Shown: positions 1 to 7,685, numbered from the stretch's first letter. The stretch is DNA of 23,551 bases from Paracoccaceae bacterium (GCA_016765235.1 JAESQH010000004.1:4913-28463); one strand, 5' to 3'. Notes: a model not told the origin generated them from the letters alone. Numbers and translations: made by a program.

Positions 1-382
1 GAAAACTGGCAAGGTCCATTGGAACTTCACGGGTCATCATATTTGCAGTTCGGATTCCGCCATACCACAACTCTGCCCCCGCCAACGCGCCGTGCGCGTG
101 AACCTTTTCCGTCATTAGAGCATGGGCGCGGATATCTGCGTCATCCCAAAGCGAGGCAGAAGCATGTGTTAGATCATCCGAACTTGGGTGAATCGAGTTG
201 TATTCTGTGCAGACCACTCCCCAGCCACCTTCAGCTTTCACCTCCCGCATATCGGCCAGCATGCGGGGCCGAAGATGTCCCATCCCGGTGCAATGGGGCA
301 CTTGATAAAACCGATTTTTTGCCGTGACCGGCCCTAACTGAATAGGTTCAAAAAGGATATCGTAACGTGGATCGCGACTCAT
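1..382 (-). CDS. TMADH/DMADH-family flavoprotein dehydrogenase, N-terminal part (truncated by window edge)
   Basis: Only the first 127 codons are in the window; the gene continues past base 1. The ATG at 380-382 is preceded by GGAG seven bases upstream and follows the stop of the next flavoprotein gene by 21 bases, so it is the last visible gene of the operon. The peptide is the start of an FMN-binding TIM barrel of the old-yellow-enzyme/trimethylamine dehydrogenase class. It contains FYQVPHC, whose Cys31 matches the cysteine that carries 6-S-cysteinyl FMN in trimethylamine dehydrogenase, then GGWGVVCTEY and AELWYGG. It is a clear paralogue of the neighbouring 683-residue protein, sharing the opening residues and DILFEPI, GPVTAKNRFYQVPHC and KAEGGWGVV. 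Unlike that copy, it keeps the tyrosine after CTE that lines the substrate pocket of TMADH, so it could accept a small methylamine. The exact substrate is not determinable here; N-methylproline-type demethylases of the same fold are an alternative. Confidence 0.85.
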   Translation of the reverse strand, partial: MSRDPRYDILFEPIQLGPVTAKNRFYQVPHCTGMGHLRPRMLADMREVKAEGGWGVVCTEYNSIHPSSDDLTHASASLWDDADIRAHALMTEKVHAHGALAGAELWYGGIRTANMMTREVPMDLASF

Positions 383-403
383 AGTTATCTCCGGTGTTTG
401 TTG

Positions 404-2455
404 TCAGTCAGGGGCCAAGGCAATGTGCTCACGGCGAAACGGAACGCCTTCGGGCACGGGTTCGCCCAATTCCCGGGCATAGCGGTGGCCGGAATAAACC
501 GCGGCAGCAATAGTGCCGGGTGCGAGGCAATCGCCTATGCGGGTCACAGATTTGGTGCCGTTCTCAGGGTTGGCCATCAGCGCATTATAAAGCGCATCTT
601 CGGCATCGCGCATCGTTACCATCACCACCGAACTGCACGGCAATACGTGTTTTCTATTCGTAAACACACAAGCCAATTCTACATGGTCAGGCTCGATGAC
701 AGCGAGATTGTGAAGCGGGACGATTTTGATACCCAATTCGATCAGGCGCGTCTGAATTTTGGCCTGTTCCATTGTGTTATGGGTCCAATGTGAGACATCT
801 GCCATCGGGGTAACATAGGTCACATCCAACCCGTCGAGTCGCAGCTTTTCAGCCATGACGCCACCCATGTAGTAGTGATCGTCGTCAAAAACCACGACAG
901 GGCCTCGCGGTGTTTTACCCGCAGAAATTTCATCGGGTGTAAGGACAACTGCGCCAACTGCGGCCTTGATCGGCACATGGTTATGTCGTCCAATTCCGTG
1001 GTGTACCCATTTAGAACCGGTAGCAAGAACAACGTGATCAGCGCCGAATTCAAAAATCTGATCTGCGGTCAATCGGCTGTCATAAAAAACGTCAACATTG
1101 GCCATCTGACTGATCTGGTATTGTCGGTGATCTGCAACACGCCGCCATTGTGAAAGCCCCGGCAAGCGGCTTTCAACAACGACCCGCCCACCTGTTTCGG
1201 TTCCAGCCTCAGCCAGTGTCACAGCGTGTCCACGCTGGCCCAAAGCCCTTGCGGCCTCTAGTCCGGCGGGGCCACCGCCGACAATCAGAACGGTTTCGTC
1301 AGATTTCCGCTTGCTGATCTCCTCGGGATGCCAACCACGACGCCATTCTTCGCCCATAGTCGGGTTTTGTGTACAGCGCATCGGCGTTGCCAGCGCATCG
1401 CCGGTCACACACATGTTGCAGCCGATACATTCGCGGATATCCTCAATCCGGCCTTCTTCGACTTTTTTGGGTAAGAACGGATCAGCGATTGAGGGCCTTG
1501 CCGCACCTATCAAATCTAACTGCCCGTTTTTGATAAGTGAAACCATCGCATCGGGCGAGGTATAGCGACCGACACCGACCACGGGTTTGTTGGTCACTTT
1601 CTTCACGAAAGAAATGTAGCTATCCTGAAATCCCTCTGGTTCAAATCTTGATGTTGCACTGTCATTTGGCCAGTCGGACAGGTTCACATCCCATAAGTCC
1701 GGCAAGTCGGCCAACAATTCGACGACCTCGCGCCCCTCTCCTTGAAAGGTTAAACCAGCTGGCCCTTTCAGCTCTTCCACACCAAAACGGATTGCCACAG
1801 CGCAGGTATCGCCGATCACCTCTTTCGTCTCCTCAAGAACCTCGCGCAGCAATCGAACGCGGTTTTTCAGCACGCCGCCATATTCATCCGATCGATCATT
1901 CCGGCGCGACAGAAAATGTGCAAATGTTGTCATGTCGTGGCCGCAATACAGATAGACAATGTCAAATCCGGCCTTCTTGCTGCGAATAGCTGCATCGACG
2001 TGCATTTTGCGAAAAGCTTTGATATCGGCCTTGTCCATGGCGCGAGTCTGTACGGGTTCCATCAGATCAATCGGGCGCGCAGATGGCCCCATCGGTATTT
2101 CTCGACTGTAGTTATTGGCCGCGCCACCGCCCAGATAGGCAGGCTCGATCCCTGCTAACGCGCCATATTCATGAACCGCATCTGCCATTCTGGCCAATAC
2201 CGGAATATCGCTATCGTCCCATAGACGACCCTCGGGGATCGGGCTTAATTCCGATGTGTGACTGATTTCAACTTCTTCGGTATTAACTACACCCCAGCCG
2301 CCCTCGGCTTTCAATCGGCGCATTTCGAGCCAACTGGATGGGTAAAGGTGCCCCATACCGTTACAATGCGGCACCTGATAAAACCGATTTTTGGCGGTGA
2401 CGGGACCAATTTTAATCGGTTCAAACAAAATATCGTAACGCGCGTCTCGGACCAC
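404..2455 (-). CDS. TMADH/DMADH-family FMN, 4Fe-4S and ADP/FAD-binding dehydrogenase (N-demethylase-like)
   Basis: This 683-residue protein has the three-part layout and length of trimethylamine/dimethylamine dehydrogenase, which oxidatively removes N-methyl groups as formaldehyde and passes electrons through a 4Fe-4S cluster to an electron-transfer flavoprotein. Visible parts: N-terminal TIM barrel with PHC31 (covalent-FMN cysteine position), Y170-x-x-H173 and D265 at the places of the TMADH catalytic triad; a 4Fe-4S motif with Cys343, 346, 349 and 361 followed by TQNP and EEWRRGWHPE; and a dinucleotide-binding fold with VGGGPAG near 392-398. Of the TMADH aromatic bowl only Trp262 is kept; the Tyr and second Trp positions are Glu61 and Asp353, so the substrate is probably not trimethylamine itself. 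The start is a GTG; it aligns with the ATG of the paralogous downstream copy and has AAAGGA upstream. It begins three bases after the TetR gene stops, indicating coupled translation. Residue matches rest on remembered TMADH sequence. Confidence 0.9.
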   Translation of the reverse strand: MVRDARYDILFEPIKIGPVTAKNRFYQVPHCNGMGHLYPSSWLEMRRLKAEGGWGVVNTEEVEISHTSELSPIPEGRLWDDSDIPVLARMADAVHEYGALAGIEPAYLGGGAANNYSREIPMGPSARPIDLMEPVQTRAMDKADIKAFRKMHVDAAIRSKKAGFDIVYLYCGHDMTTFAHFLSRRNDRSDEYGGVLKNRVRLLREVLEETKEVIGDTCAVAIRFGVEELKGPAGLTFQGEGREVVELLADLPDLWDVNLSDWPNDSATSRFEPEGFQDSYISFVKKVTNKPVVGVGRYTSPDAMVSLIKNGQLDLIGAARPSIADPFLPKKVEEGRIEDIRECIGCNMCVTGDALATPMRCTQNPTMGEEWRRGWHPEEISKRKSDETVLIVGGGPAGLEAARALGQRGHAVTLAEAGTETGGRVVVESRLPGLSQWRRVADHRQYQISQMANVDVFYDSRLTADQIFEFGADHVVLATGSKWVHHGIGRHNHVPIKAAVGAVVLTPDEISAGKTPRGPVVVFDDDHYYMGGVMAEKLRLDGLDVTYVTPMADVSHWTHNTMEQAKIQTRLIELGIKIVPLHNLAVIEPDHVELACVFTNRKHVLPCSSVVMVTMRDAEDALYNALMANPENGTKSVTRIGDCLAPGTIAAAVYSGHRYARELGEPVPEGVPFRREHIALAPD

Positions 2456-2458
2456 AGG

Positions 2459-3133
2459 TTATCCTTTGCCATTAGAATGGGGGGAACACTGAAAATGCTT
2501 TGGAAAAACCAGCGCGAGATAATCTTCAATGCGCTTCATCATGTCAAAGCGAGAAAACTCGCCTGGATACATGAGGATGTTGAGCCATAGCCCATCATAG
2601 AGACCTTCCAGCGTAAAGGCCACGTTCACCGGATCCACATCTTCATATCCGCCCTCGTCGATAAGTTGCCGACACAGTTCGACCGTAAGATTCCTGCGTT
2701 CAGCATCAATCTCGTCCGCAAGTTTTCGATATGCCGCCCGGGCAGTCGACTCCGCAAAAAAACTAAACCAGACAGCGATTTTTTTTCTGTTACTAATTTT
2801 TGGATGGAAATGGGCTGCAACAATTGCCAAGAGTTTAGCCTTGGGTGCCAGATTTGCCTTTTCGTAACTTTTCTTCCATTGATTGTGATGTTCTTCGGCC
2901 AGAAACCGCAATGTTTCCTCAAGCAGGTTCTGTTTTGTCCTGAAATGAAAATTGGCGAGGCCTGCGGACAAATCCGCAGCACGCGTAACAATTGTCATTG
3001 TTGTTCCGGCTAACCCATGTTTTGCAATGGTATCAATCGTGGCATTGATAAGTTGCTGCCGCCGCACTTCCTTTGAAGCGGTTCTTGGTTTCTTCGGACT
3101 AGTCTTATCCGGTTTCAACTGTTCTTGGTTCAT
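2459..3133 (-). CDS. BetI-like TetR-family transcriptional repressor
   Basis: The 224-residue protein starts with a charged tail and a TetR DNA-binding domain at about residues 24-70 (RRQQLINATI, HGLAGTTM, then ADLSAGLANFHF). The larger C-terminal ligand domain resembles BetI, with LLAIVAAHF, the VWFSFFAES segment and LEGLYDGLWL. BetI-family repressors sense choline or related quaternary amines and control their uptake and oxidation, which fits the surrounding transporter and demethylase genes. A longer reading frame to 3229 exists, but the ATG at 3131-3133 is preferred: GGGGA lies eight bases upstream, the preceding ATPase gene ends at 3184, and the extra 32 residues would overlap that gene and lack similarity to the family. 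It lies inside the operon, so autoregulation is expected; an 18-base palindrome at 7426-7443 is the likely operator. The effector is unknown. Confidence 0.88.
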   Translation of the reverse strand: MNQEQLKPDKTSPKKPRTASKEVRRQQLINATIDTIAKHGLAGTTMTIVTRAADLSAGLANFHFRTKQNLLEETLRFLAEEHHNQWKKSYEKANLAPKAKLLAIVAAHFHPKISNRKKIAVWFSFFAESTARAAYRKLADEIDAERRNLTVELCRQLIDEGGYEDVDPVNVAFTLEGLYDGLWLNILMYPGEFSRFDMMKRIEDYLALVFPKHFQCSPHSNGKG

Positions 3134-3183
3134 AATTTGGGTCCCCAAAATTTCTATTCCACTATTATTGCGCGGGTCAATTG

Positions 3184-4281
3184 TTAGTCCTTCAGAACAA
3201 CAATTGCGGCGCTGTCCCAGCTTAACCAAACGGGACGGCTTTGACCCCCGGTGTCTTCGCCGCGATTCCGGTTTTGCGATGAAACAGCGACAGCTTGCAA
3301 AACGCCCCCAACGTCAACGTAATAATGGCTGCGCTCCCCCAGATAGGCTGCATTGTTCAGCTGTCCTTTGACGGAGTATTGCGCGTCATCGGGTTTTTCA
3401 TGCGTTAGTGTAAGTTTTTCTGGTCGAATCGCGATGCTAACTGATTGCCCTGCCAATAGCGGATCGGTTCCTGCCGAGGCGGTGATTTCACCTAGTCCGT
3501 CAACATTGATTACAACTTCCCCGTCTGCGACCGACACCACTTTACCGTCGAAAAAGTTCATAGTTCCGATGAAACTAGCCACTTCGCGGTTCGCCGGATA
3601 TTCGTAAAGTCGTGCCGGAGTGTCGACCTGCAAATCCCGCCCTTCGGACATCACTGCAATCCGATCCGAGAGGGTTAGCGCCTCCTCCTGATCATGCGTC
3701 ACGAAAACGAAGGTGATGCCGACTGTCTTTTGCAAGGCTCGCAATTCCAGTTGCATTTTTTCGCGCAACTGCTTGTCCAATGCTCCCAATGGCTCATCCA
3801 GCAGCAACACCTTTGGTCTTAGGATTAACGCTCGCGCCAGTGCGATCCGTTGGCGCTGCCCACCTGATAACTGTGTCGCCTTGCGGTCCCCATAATCGGG
3901 CAGTTTGCTCAGATCGAGCATCTCATCCACCATGTCCAGCCGTTTCGCACGCGGCAGTTTTTGCTTACGTAATCCGTACGCAATGTTGTCGCGAACATTG
4001 AGATGGGGGAAAATCGCGTAGTTTTGAAACACCATATTGATTGGCCGTTGGTGCGGCGGTACACCGGACATGGGTTGACCATCGATATAAATCTCGCCCG
4101 AGCTTACCCCCTCAAAACCCGCCAACATCCGCAAAAGCGTTGTCTTTCCGCACCCGGATGGCCCAAGCAGTGAAAAGAATTCGCCATGATCTATATTGAT
4201 CGAGACGTCGTTGATCGCTTGGAATTGACCAAAGAATTTATTGACGTTCCTGAATGAGATGAAGGCGTTATCTTGCGTCAT
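3184..4281 (-). CDS. ABC transporter ATP-binding protein, PotA-like (polyamine/betaine/opine class)
   Basis: This 365-residue cytoplasmic ATPase powers the importer formed with the two permeases upstream. All nucleotide-binding motifs are intact: Walker A GPSGCGKTT (40-48), Q-loop VFQNYAIFPHL (Gln86), signature LSGGQRQRIALARAL (from 138), Walker B VLLLDEP (158-164), D-loop GALD and switch His196 in VTHDQEEAL. A C-terminal TOBE-type regulatory region follows, with AIRPEKL at about two-thirds of the protein. The length is normal for PotA-type proteins. Its ATG overlaps the stop of the preceding permease gene by four bases (ATGA, 4278-4281), so the two are translationally coupled. Sequence class alone does not separate polyamine, opine, glycine betaine or other cationic substrates; the linked demethylases make an N-methylated amine the best inference. 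Confidence 0.93.
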   Translation of the reverse strand: MTQDNAFISFRNVNKFFGQFQAINDVSINIDHGEFFSLLGPSGCGKTTLLRMLAGFEGVSSGEIYIDGQPMSGVPPHQRPINMVFQNYAIFPHLNVRDNIAYGLRKQKLPRAKRLDMVDEMLDLSKLPDYGDRKATQLSGGQRQRIALARALILRPKVLLLDEPLGALDKQLREKMQLELRALQKTVGITFVFVTHDQEEALTLSDRIAVMSEGRDLQVDTPARLYEYPANREVASFIGTMNFFDGKVVSVADGEVVINVDGLGEITASAGTDPLLAGQSVSIAIRPEKLTLTHEKPDDAQYSVKGQLNNAAYLGERSHYYVDVGGVLQAVAVSSQNRNRGEDTGGQSRPVWLSWDSAAIVVLKD

Positions 4282-5102
4282 GTGTCTGTACTGCTTTCAA
4301 GAGAGTCAGAATGGGCATTGCGGTTAATCCATTGTCCAAGGAAAACCAGAATAAACGATACTAATAGGATGATCGACGCCAGCGCAAGAATCGAAGGGAA
4401 CGCCTGTGGAAAACGAAGCTGGCCCCAGATGTACATTGGCAATGTCGCGTCGGTCCCGCTAAGGAAAAACGCCATTATGAATTCGTCAAACGATACCGTG
4501 AACGTCAACAGTAAGCTGGCCAGAATTCCCGGTAACATTATCGGAAAAGTTATGCGCCAAAAGGTCCACCAAGCGTTTTCCCCCAGATCAGCAGAGGCTT
4601 CCTCGACAGATTTGTTAAACCCCTCGAAGCGCGGGATCAGTGTGGCGATCGCAAAGGGCAAGCAGACGATGATATGGCCGGCAGTGACCGTATAAAGAGA
4701 CAACGGAATTCCGAGGCGGCTGATCAGGACCAGCAATGCTACGCCAAATATGATGCCGGGCACGACGAGTGGCAGCATAATAAACCCCACCACTGGCCCG
4801 CGCCCCGGTATTCTGTAGCGCGTGATTGCCTTAGCGGCCAGTATCCCGAGTCCGGTTGAAATGATTGCCGTCGTTACTCCGACTTTGATGCTGTTCATCA
4901 GTGAATCCCAAACCTGCGTGCGGTCTAGAAGTTCAATATACCACTGGAACGTAAACCCGCTCATCGGGAACCTGACATAGATGGAATCGTTGAAGCTGAA
5001 AAGCGGCAAAAACAGGACCGGCACATACAGAACAATCAAAAACAACGCCGCATAGAACTGGAGCGGCCGATTGGGGCGCCTAATATAGGAACCAGAGCTC
5101 AT
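4278..5102 (-). CDS. ABC transporter permease, PotC-like (membrane subunit 2)
   Basis: The 274-residue inner-membrane protein has about six hydrophobic segments, the first being FYAALFLIVLYVPVLFLPL, and carries the cytoplasmic coupling (EAA) motif around EEASADLGENAWWTFWRI followed by FPIMLPG, which contacts the ATPase. It is the second transmembrane subunit of a PotB/PotC-type heterodimeric channel. The open frame extends to 5204, but the ATG at 5100-5102 is the right start: a perfect AAGGAGG Shine-Dalgarno sequence sits eight bases upstream (5111-5117), and the start overlaps the stop of the previous permease by the usual ATGA. The 34 extra upstream residues would run inside the previous gene. 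The 3' end overlaps the ATPase start in the same way. Confidence 0.92.
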   Translation of the reverse strand: MSSGSYIRRPNRPLQFYAALFLIVLYVPVLFLPLFSFNDSIYVRFPMSGFTFQWYIELLDRTQVWDSLMNSIKVGVTTAIISTGLGILAAKAITRYRIPGRGPVVGFIMLPLVVPGIIFGVALLVLISRLGIPLSLYTVTAGHIIVCLPFAIATLIPRFEGFNKSVEEASADLGENAWWTFWRITFPIMLPGILASLLLTFTVSFDEFIMAFFLSGTDATLPMYIWGQLRFPQAFPSILALASIILLVSFILVFLGQWINRNAHSDSLESSTDT

Positions 5103-6031
5103 GAAATTCGCCTCCTTACGAAATTGGCGGCAAACATAAAACCAAGCGCGATCGCGGCGATTGACAACATCAGGATAATCGCAAGCGTCGCGCCCATGGG
5201 CCAATTGTTAATAGCACCGAATTGCTTTTGAATTAGATTACCGATCATTATTCCATCAGGGCCGCCCAGCAGCGCAGGTGTAATGTAGTCCCCCGTTGTG
5301 GGGATAAAGATCAGCAAAGTGGCCGCGATCACACCGGGAAGCGATAACGGCAATGTAATCCGCAAAAAGCGCATCACCGGGCCATCGCCGAGATCGGTTG
5401 CGGCTTCCAGTAACGACTTGTCGATTTTTTCGAGCGAGACATACATCGGCAAAATAGCAAACGCGGCCCACGCATGCGCTAAAGTGATTATCACTGCGGT
5501 CTGACTATAAAGAAGAAACTCCAGCGGTGATTTGATCAACCCCAAGCTCATCAGGGCTGAATTTATCACGCCTCCGTAGCCTAACACCACTTTCCAGGCA
5601 AAAACTCTGAGCAGGTAGCTCGTCCAGAAGGGCAACGTCATCAATACGATCCACATCATCTTGTTACGATGCACATGGAAAGCGACGAAATAGGCCATAG
5701 GATAGCACAGCAGCACCGTGGTAACCGTCGCCACGCTCGAAATCCATAACGATCGCTTAAGTAATGCGCCGAAGATAGGCCGCTCTGCGGCTTGTTCATA
5801 ATTTACGACTGTCGGGGTGAAATCGAATCCGAAACCGACTTGTGTCCAAAAGCTCATAGCAATCAGAATGGCGAAGGGTATTAGAATTCCCATTGCCATT
5901 ATAATTAACGTCGGTGACAAAAGCGTGTATGCACGCAACGTCTCGGAGCGTTGCAGCATCCTGCTAAACCGGCCGGTTTTGGGCAATGGCGCCAAACTGC
6001 TGGTCGCTGATACCGCGGATTCTACAGTCAT
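5099..6031 (-). CDS. ABC transporter permease, PotB-like (membrane subunit 1)
   Basis: This 310-residue inner-membrane protein has a cytoplasmic N-terminal tail of about 35 residues and then some six membrane segments, starting at TLLSPTLIIMAMGILIPFAI. The binding-protein-dependent transport motif is present as EAATDLGDGPVMRFLRIT with PLSLPG after it. Together with the PotC-like partner it forms the translocation path. GGAGC ten bases before the ATG is a moderate ribosome binding site. The gene follows the binding-protein gene after a 131-base gap containing two hairpins, then overlaps the next permease by four bases, so the three downstream transporter genes form one tight translational unit. 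Confidence 0.92.
   Translation of the reverse strand: MTVESAVSATSSLAPLPKTGRFSRMLQRSETLRAYTLLSPTLIIMAMGILIPFAILIAMSFWTQVGFGFDFTPTVVNYEQAAERPIFGALLKRSLWISSVATVTTVLLCYPMAYFVAFHVHRNKMMWIVLMTLPFWTSYLLRVFAWKVVLGYGGVINSALMSLGLIKSPLEFLLYSQTAVIITLAHAWAAFAILPMYVSLEKIDKSLLEAATDLGDGPVMRFLRITLPLSLPGVIAATLLIFIPTTGDYITPALLGGPDGIMIGNLIQKQFGAINNWPMGATLAIILMLSIAAIALGFMFAANFVRRRIS
5111..5117 (-). promoter_or_regulatory. Perfect Shine-Dalgarno sequence deciding the PotC-like start
   Basis: AAGGAGG on the minus strand, eight bases before the ATG at 5100-5102, inside the end of the upstream permease gene. It supports the internal start over the longer frame that begins at 5204. Confidence 0.8.
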
Positions 6032-6071
6032 GCTAAAGTATGCTCCGAGTGGATATAATCAGAAAACGAAC

Positions 6072-6090
6072 CCGCCACACGTTGCGGCGG
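6072..6090 (-). other. Small GC hairpin in the binding protein-permease gap
   Basis: An inverted repeat with arms CCGCC and GGCGG separated by nine bases lies about 40 bases upstream of the PotB-like start. It is the second of two hairpins in this 131-base gap. It has no T-run, so it is more likely an RNA stability or partial attenuation element than a full terminator. Confidence 0.4.
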
Positions 6091-6118
6091 TGTTCTTGGT
6101 TTTTCGGCATCTAGGAAA

Positions 6119-6144
6119 CCGGCAGATTATTGCAATCCAGCCGG
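6119..6144 (-). other. Hairpin after binding-protein gene (mRNA-stabilising or attenuating element)
   Basis: Read on the minus strand, arms CCGGC and GCCGG close an inner GATT/AATC helix, with a small internal loop between the two helices and a five-base apical loop. It begins about 19 bases after the binding-protein stop codon (6163-6165). Such hairpins between a binding-protein gene and its permease genes commonly give the periplasmic protein higher expression than the membrane subunits. There is no strong U-tract directly behind it, so read-through is expected. Confidence 0.5.
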
Positions 6145-6162
6145 ATTCATAGATGATCGGAA

Positions 6163-7284
6163 TTAGAAACCCGCTTTGATTTCTTCAAATATGGTGTTCA
6201 TCTTGGTTTCCCATTCCTGTGACTGGGGAATTTGGAATTTTCCAGCCGCAAGAATATCCGTCGGGTTTTTGCTTAGCCCGAGTTCCGCCAAAGATTCGCC
6301 GTCAAACGCATCGAAGGCTTTTTTATTGGAATGACCATAACCATAATCACCAATCATGAATTCACCAGATTCCACGGACAACAGGGAATCAATGATTTCA
6401 TAAGCGCTGTCCAGATTTGGCGCGTCCTTATGGATCATAAGTCCACATACCCACGTCAACGCACCCTCTTTCGGGTTTGCAAATCGAACTGGCACACCAT
6501 CGGCTTTTAGAAGTGCAGCAGAGCTGTTCCATGTCATCGCCGCAACCATCTCGCCAGACGCAAGTGCTTGTTCAAGCGTTGTGGTGTCGTCGGTATATAC
6601 ACGGATCAATGGGCGCTGCTCACGCATAACGGCCGCGATTGCATCAAAGGCTTCAGGCGTGTCGATATCTTTAAAGTCAACACCGGCCTTAATAGCACCA
6701 CACCACCAAGCATCGCCACCCGATGCCAAACTACCCAGACGACCCTTATAGCGGGTATCCCAAAGCATATCCCAGGATTCCTCACCTTCCAGTTCGAAAA
6801 GATCCGTACGATATGTGATCGAGGTTTGTCCCCAGTCAAATGGCGCAAAATACGGTTTGCCATCAACCACGTTGCCTTCGATATTATAAAGTTCCGGTAT
6901 TACATCGGACCAATTCGACAGTCGCGACGTGTCAATTGGCTGGAACAGGCCCGAAGAAATCCAGCGCGGAATACCTGCATTACACGGGTGTGCAACGTCA
7001 ACGACATAACCGGCGCGCATTTTTGTGAGGGCTTCCTCTGAACCACCGAAAGTTGCGAAATCAGGCAACCCGCCGTGTTTTTCCACATATGGAACAAACA
7101 ATTCCGGGATGTCATATCCACCCCACGTAAAAAACGTTCCTGGATCGCCGGCCGCGGCACGTGCGAGCCCCGCAGTAAGCGGTGTCGTAGCGATACCAAT
7201 TCCGGCAGCCATAAGCGATTTCGTGAATTTCCTGCGGCTCAGTTTTCCTTCACCAAGCTCACCTAGTTGATCTATTACATCCAT
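6163..7284 (-). CDS. Periplasmic solute-binding protein of PotD type, Tat-exported
   Basis: The 373-residue protein captures the substrate in the periplasm for the adjacent importer. A twin-arginine signal is clear: SRRKFTK at residues 15-21, then a hydrophobic stretch (SLMAAGIGIATTPLTAGL) and an AxA-type cleavage site near 41-43. The mature part starts with TFFTWGGYD, like the PotD/PotF family, and has the typical FDWGQTSITYR segment in the first lobe. It is notably rich in tryptophan (for example WGGYD, DAWWCG, MTWNS, LTWVCG), as expected if cation-pi stacking binds a quaternary or methylated amine; that is inference. GGGAGA six to seven bases before the ATG is a good ribosome binding site. 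It is the first gene of the operon, with a 400-base regulatory gap upstream. The Tat signal suggests that it folds before export. Confidence 0.92.
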   Translation of the reverse strand: MDVIDQLGELGEGKLSRRKFTKSLMAAGIGIATTPLTAGLARAAAGDPGTFFTWGGYDIPELFVPYVEKHGGLPDFATFGGSEEALTKMRAGYVVDVAHPCNAGIPRWISSGLFQPIDTSRLSNWSDVIPELYNIEGNVVDGKPYFAPFDWGQTSITYRTDLFELEGEESWDMLWDTRYKGRLGSLASGGDAWWCGAIKAGVDFKDIDTPEAFDAIAAVMREQRPLIRVYTDDTTTLEQALASGEMVAAMTWNSSAALLKADGVPVRFANPKEGALTWVCGLMIHKDAPNLDSAYEIIDSLLSVESGEFMIGDYGYGHSNKKAFDAFDGESLAELGLSKNPTDILAAGKFQIPQSQEWETKMNTIFEEIKAGF

Positions 7285-7425
7285 AGTAGGTCTCCCTGTT
7301 TGGCGTCCAACAGTTGGCTGGACAATATACCATTCTAGCGCTTCCGAGGTTACTTAGTGTGTGTGCTGGGCCGCTTCTAATGTCGGCCCCTGCTTAGTAA
7401 TCGCACCAAATATTTTTCCCCATCG

Positions 7426-7443
7426 ATTGAATGATCATTCAAT
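7426..7443. promoter_or_regulatory. Perfect 18-base palindrome, candidate BetI-like/TetR operator
   Basis: ATTGAATGATCATTCAAT reads identically on both strands. TTGAA...TTCAA arms are characteristic of operators bound by BetI-type TetR repressors, and a BetI-like gene is the fifth gene of the operon that this site precedes. It lies 142 bases upstream of the binding-protein start and abuts the -10 region of a possible promoter, a position suited to repression. The assignment to the local regulator is inference. Confidence 0.65.
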
Positions 7444-7471
7444 GAATGAGTTGAATTTTGAGTCGAGTCAA
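7443..7471 (-). promoter_or_regulatory. Possible sigma-70 promoter of the transporter/demethylase operon
   Basis: On the minus strand TTGACT (7471-7466) is followed after 17 bases by CATTCA (7448-7443). The -35 is good and the -10 weak. The -10 touches the palindrome at 7426-7443, so a bound repressor would block it. Weakly supported by sequence alone. Confidence 0.3.
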
Positions 7472-7685
7472 GAAAATGTTTGATTGAACCGCAATGCTTA
7501 CGGAGCTTTATCCAACTTTTCAACACAATTTCAAAGTGTTGCAGAGAACCGAAAATACGACCGAGGGCCAAATATTTTCACCGCCAGAAATGGGCAGAAC
7601 GGCTGGCTGATGTTCATTTGGCTAGTTGATGTTGGAAAAGAGTGTGGCCTAAACTTCCTCGACTCCACTTCATCGAAGCACAAGA

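Larger units (their letters stand above)
7285..7685. other. Intergenic regulatory region upstream of the transporter operon
   Basis: This 401-base stretch between the LysR gene stop and the binding-protein start shows no credible gene; short frames here lack ribosome binding sites and family features. It is more AT-rich than the genes. It contains the 18-base palindrome at 7426-7443, a possible promoter at 7443-7471, and a CAACAC/GTGTTG inverted repeat (7521-7541, nine-base spacer). The distance from the palindrome to the first gene leaves an untranslated leader of roughly 150 bases. I see no convincing terminator for the LysR gene. Confidence 0.6.

Noticed and set aside
398..793. Plus-strand open frames opposite the TMADH-like gene (398-793, 1537-1989, 2258-2590)
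   Set aside because: They lie antisense to a gene with clear domains and catalytic motifs, and their peptides show no recognisable features.
2455..2459. Frameshift joining the TetR gene and the flavoprotein gene
   Set aside because: The three-base gap, proper TAA stop, GTG start with AAAGGA upstream, and alignment of that start to the paralogue's ATG show two intact genes.
3134..3229. Longer N-terminus for the TetR regulator
   Set aside because: It would overlap the ATPase gene end by 46 bases; the extra residues are not TetR-like, and the ATG at 3133 has its own ribosome binding site.
5103..5204. Longer N-terminus for the PotC-like permease
   Set aside because: The internal ATG at 5102 has a perfect AAGGAGG and the ATGA overlap typical of this operon; the extension would be translated from inside the upstream gene.
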